This document shows positions 61,745 to 64,000 of a stretch of DNA of 64,000 nucleotides, piece after piece (position 1 is the stretch's first letter; every line of letters starts with the position of its first letter). A program made the translations under genes and the position numbers. Where the stretch lies: positions 114,093-178,092 of the forward strand of contig NZ_PYOO01000006.1 in assembly GCF_003026395.1 (NCBI RefSeq). Direction: 5' to 3'. The DNA comes from Photobacterium iliopiscarium (GTDB lineage Bacteria; Pseudomonadota; Gammaproteobacteria; Enterobacterales; Vibrionaceae). The notes under the pieces were generated by a model. The model had not been told where the DNA came from, did no database searches, and saw only the letters and a program-made list of their open reading frames with translations.

Positions 61745-63157
61745 ATGATTCAATTTGGAACCGGTGGTTGGCGTGCCTTTATTGGTGAAGAGTTTACTCA
61801 AGCTAATGTACGTTTAGTAGCGCAAGCTATTGCTAACATCATGATCACAGAATCAGTAACAGAAAATGGTTTTATTATCGGTTATGACCGTCGCTTTTTA
61901 TCAGATAAAGCCGCGACATGGTTTGCTGAAGTATTAGCGGGAAATAATATTAAATGTAGTTTTATCAATCGCTTTGTGCCAACACCCATTGTGATGTTTA
62001 AAGCTAAACAAACAGGTGCAACTTACTCTGCTTGTATTACTGCCTCGCATAACCCTGCGGACTATAACGGCATTAAAGTCTTTATCGAAGGCGGACGTGA
62101 TGCTGATGAAATCATTACTCAAAAAATTGAGCAACAAGTAGCAGTTTTAACTGCCGCTGATGTCAAACACGTTGATTTTGAACAAGCACAACATGATAAG
62201 TTAATTGAAATCATCAACCCAATGAACGAGTTTGTTGACTCGGTTATTGCCTTACTTGATTTAGAAGCCATTAAACAAGCTAACTTACGCGTACTTATTG
62301 ATCCAATGTTTGGTGTTGCAAAAAATGCCCTCCAGACAGTATTAATTACCGGTCGTTGTGATGTTGATGTTATCAACGATGGTGAAAATCCAGGCTTTGG
62401 TGGCTTAATGCCATCACCAAGTGCAGCAACCCTTTACCGCCTTAAACACCTAGTCGCTCAAGAAGGCTATGACATTGGTATCGGTACTGATGGCGATGCT
62501 GACCGTTTAGGCATCATTGATGAAAAAGGTAACTTTATTCATCCAAATGAAGTGCTATTGCTGCTGTATTACTACTTATTAGAATACAAAGGCTGGAAAG
62601 GTTCCGTGGTACGTAATATCGCCACCACCCATTTACTTGATAAAGTCGCTGCGGCTTATGGCGAAAAATCCTTTGAAGTACCGGTTGGCTTTAAACATAT
62701 CAGTTCTCAAATGGAAGCTGATGACTCATTACTTGGCGGTGAAAGCTCTGGAGGCCTCACTATTCGTGGTCACATCAAGGGTAAAGATGGCATCTTCGCA
62801 TCAAGCTTACTCGTTGAAATGATCAGCTCAACCGGTAAAAAATTATCTGAGTTACTAGATGAAATCTATGGCCGTTTTGGTTATGCCTATACCGCCGAAG
62901 GTGACTGTACCTTTAAAGCCGCAGAGCGTGAACGTCTTTATAATAAAATTTATATTGAAAAATCACTGCCTGAATTTGATTATGACATCGAAAAAGTCAG
63001 TTACGCCGATGGCGCCAAGATTTACTTTAAAAATGGTGGTTGGGCGATTGCACGTTTCTCTGGCACAGAACCATTACTACGTTTGTTTGTAGAAATGGAA
63101 GATCAAACTCAAGCAGAAGCAGTTTTACTGCAATTTAAGAAATTTCTTGCGATATAA
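61745..63157 (+). CDS. Alpha-D-phosphohexomutase, probable GlcNAc-1-P to GlcNAc-6-P mutase
   Basis: The 470-residue protein has the four mutase signatures: phosphoserine Ser101 in TASHNPADYNGIK, metal loop DGDADR (249-254), sugar loop GGESSGGL, and phosphate-binding RFSGTEPLLRLF at the C-terminus; the N-terminal FGTGGWRAFIG is also typical. It follows chbP, whose product is GlcNAc-1-P, so it probably makes GlcNAc-6-P for NagA/NagB, as reported for the Vibrio cluster. By family alone it could be called phosphoglucomutase/phosphomannomutase. AAGGAG precedes the ATG; ends with a terminator 90 bases later. Confidence 0.9.
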   Translation: MIQFGTGGWRAFIGEEFTQANVRLVAQAIANIMITESVTENGFIIGYDRRFLSDKAATWFAEVLAGNNIKCSFINRFVPTPIVMFKAKQTGATYSACITASHNPADYNGIKVFIEGGRDADEIITQKIEQQVAVLTAADVKHVDFEQAQHDKLIEIINPMNEFVDSVIALLDLEAIKQANLRVLIDPMFGVAKNALQTVLITGRCDVDVINDGENPGFGGLMPSPSAATLYRLKHLVAQEGYDIGIGTDGDADRLGIIDEKGNFIHPNEVLLLLYYYLLEYKGWKGSVVRNIATTHLLDKVAAAYGEKSFEVPVGFKHISSQMEADDSLLGGESSGGLTIRGHIKGKDGIFASSLLVEMISSTGKKLSELLDEIYGRFGYAYTAEGDCTFKAAERERLYNKIYIEKSLPEFDYDIEKVSYADGAKIYFKNGGWAIARFSGTEPLLRLFVEMEDQTQAEAVLLQFKKFLAI

Positions 63158-63243
63158 CAGTTAGTTATTTTCATTGCTAAGTCCTAGTAACACGCCTTAT
63201 AGCTGTTACATTGTGCAGATCAGTTGTTATGATCTTTGCCACT

Positions 63244-63272
63244 GGGTAGTCTTCTGGCTACCCTTTTCTTTG
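63244..63272 (+). terminator. Terminator of the chitobiose operon
   Basis: GGGTAGTC / GGCTACCC around TTCT (63244-63263) with TTTTCTTTG after it. Confidence 0.85.
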
Positions 63273-63439
63273 TTACAACGTTGAAAGCCTCCAATTAACA
63301 ATAACCAATCATTGGTCACAAACCACACTATTAATATTATCAATTAATCAAAAAACGCATCACGTCACATACAATTAGCTAATTAAGGTCCATGCTTATC
63401 TCAACAAATAAAACTTTCTGCGTAAGGTAAGGAGTTGTT

Positions 63440-63826
63440 ATGAAAAAGGCCATCATTGCTATCACCATGATCGCGCTCGCCATTTTATTTAGCGAACATT
63501 TTCATTCATTCTCAGTCGGATTTACACTGGCTATTATCGCTGTCAGTTGTAGCTACTTCATTGCTTACCAAGCCATCCGTCGACCACAATATACAATGAG
63601 TTTTTTAGTTGTCGCCGTACTGACTAAATTAGCAATTACTGTTACGGGGGTTATTTGGGTATTTTCAGCCAATATTATTCATTCTCCGATTACTTTTCTG
63701 GTTGCCTACGCCCTTTTCTCTGTCGCTATTACTTATTTTATTTCACGCTATCAAGCACATCGTCGAGATATTAATGACCAACAACAACGTGAAATTTTTC
63801 ACACCGGTCTCTATGAATTAAAGTAG
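63440..63826 (+). CDS. Uncharacterised four-helix membrane protein
   Basis: A 128-residue protein with four hydrophobic stretches (about 4-18, 26-46, 55-78, 84-104) and a polar basic C-terminus (RYQAHRRDINDQQQRE). An AAGGAG site lies about 7 bases before the ATG. I recognise no family; the size and layout are loosely like ATP synthase subunit I or small permease subunits, but no motif supports either. It has its own terminator and follows the chitin operon without an obvious link. Confidence 0.75.
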   Translation: MKKAIIAITMIALAILFSEHFHSFSVGFTLAIIAVSCSYFIAYQAIRRPQYTMSFLVVAVLTKLAITVTGVIWVFSANIIHSPITFLVAYALFSVAITYFISRYQAHRRDINDQQQREIFHTGLYELK

Positions 63827-63837
63827 TTTTCTACAGA

Positions 63838-63873
63838 CAAAAAAAACCTGAATCATTAAATTCAGGTTTCTTT
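63838..63873. terminator. Terminator after the four-helix protein gene
   Basis: ACCTGAAT (63846-63853) / ATTCAGGT (63860-63867), loop CATTAA, A-run before and TTTCTTT after. Confidence 0.85.
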
Positions 63874-64000
63874 AATAATGTGAAGTGGACGGGACTTGCC
63901 ATGACTAGCATTACAACCAGAGCATCAGCGCGGCTATTTTCCATCAAATAATAGTCGTGACTGGCCGCTAAGCTTCTCAATAAAAAGTCGAACCAACTGA
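63874..64000. other. Unresolved right edge
   Basis: No complete gene. On the minus strand two frames are open into the window edge: one ends at a TAG at 63936-63934 (C-terminal sequence LVRLFIEKLSGQSRLLFDGK), the other runs on to the terminator region. Either could be the end of a gene beyond base 64000; I cannot choose. Confidence 0.25.

Overview
This 64 kb window looks like chromosome I of a Vibrionaceae bacterium, most probably a Photobacterium. The AT-rich intergenic DNA, the ArcA/ArcB, GrcA and DUF3545 protein types, two glutamate synthase operons in tandem, and a ChiS-controlled chitobiose cluster all point there. Gene order matches Escherichia coli (nfo/ung next to grcA; mtnN-btuF-yadS-erpA-clcA-hemL) and, from memory, Vibrio chromosome I. 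I saw no phage, insertion sequence, CRISPR array, rRNA or tRNA. The last 125 bases are unresolved.

Layout. 1-6.7 kb: the 3' part of srmB, yaaA, a sodium:amino-acid symporter, a DUF3545 gene, the base-excision pair nfo-ung, and grcA behind two FNR boxes. 6.7-11.6 kb: thrABC with its leader peptide and attenuator, on the minus strand. 11.8-14.7 kb: a stand-alone aceK, a small outer-membrane-like protein and an RraA-like protein. 15.3-19.5 kb: arcA (FNR box, long structured leader), convergent arcB, and a YhcC-type radical SAM gene. 20-32.3 kb: two complete but dissimilar gltBD operons. 32.5-36.5 kb: mtnN, cbiB, btuF, a TRIC-family channel gene (yadS) and a DedA gene. 36.8-44.3 kb: an M23 peptidase, erpA, clcA, hemL, an unlisted 35-residue Cys-rich membrane peptide divergent from an AI-2E-family transporter across a Fur box, and rsmC. 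44.6-63.2 kb: the chitin disaccharide system (ChiS, binding protein, ABC transporter, GH9, GlcN kinase, GH20, chitobiose phosphorylase, phosphohexomutase). 63.4-63.8 kb: an unknown four-helix membrane protein.

How it works together. The chitin cluster is a complete route: ChiS and the binding protein sense chitin oligosaccharides, a Dpp/Opp-like ABC transporter imports (GlcNAc)2, and the phosphorylase yields GlcNAc-1-P plus GlcNAc. The mutase makes GlcNAc-6-P. GH20 and GH9 with GspK handle hydrolytic and deacetylated (GlcN) branches. A second theme is oxygen control: arcA, arcB and grcA lie within 12 kb, and arcA and grcA carry good FNR boxes. This ArcB keeps Cys180 but has Leu where E. coli has the redox-active Cys241.

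The most novel observations are small: the Fur-box/Cys-rich peptide locus, short upstream ORFs before both gltB genes, a 50-residue ORF upstream of the chitin-binding-protein gene, structured intercistronic RNAs in the chitin operon, and a minus-strand terminator with no gene. I did not find a wholly new multi-gene system.
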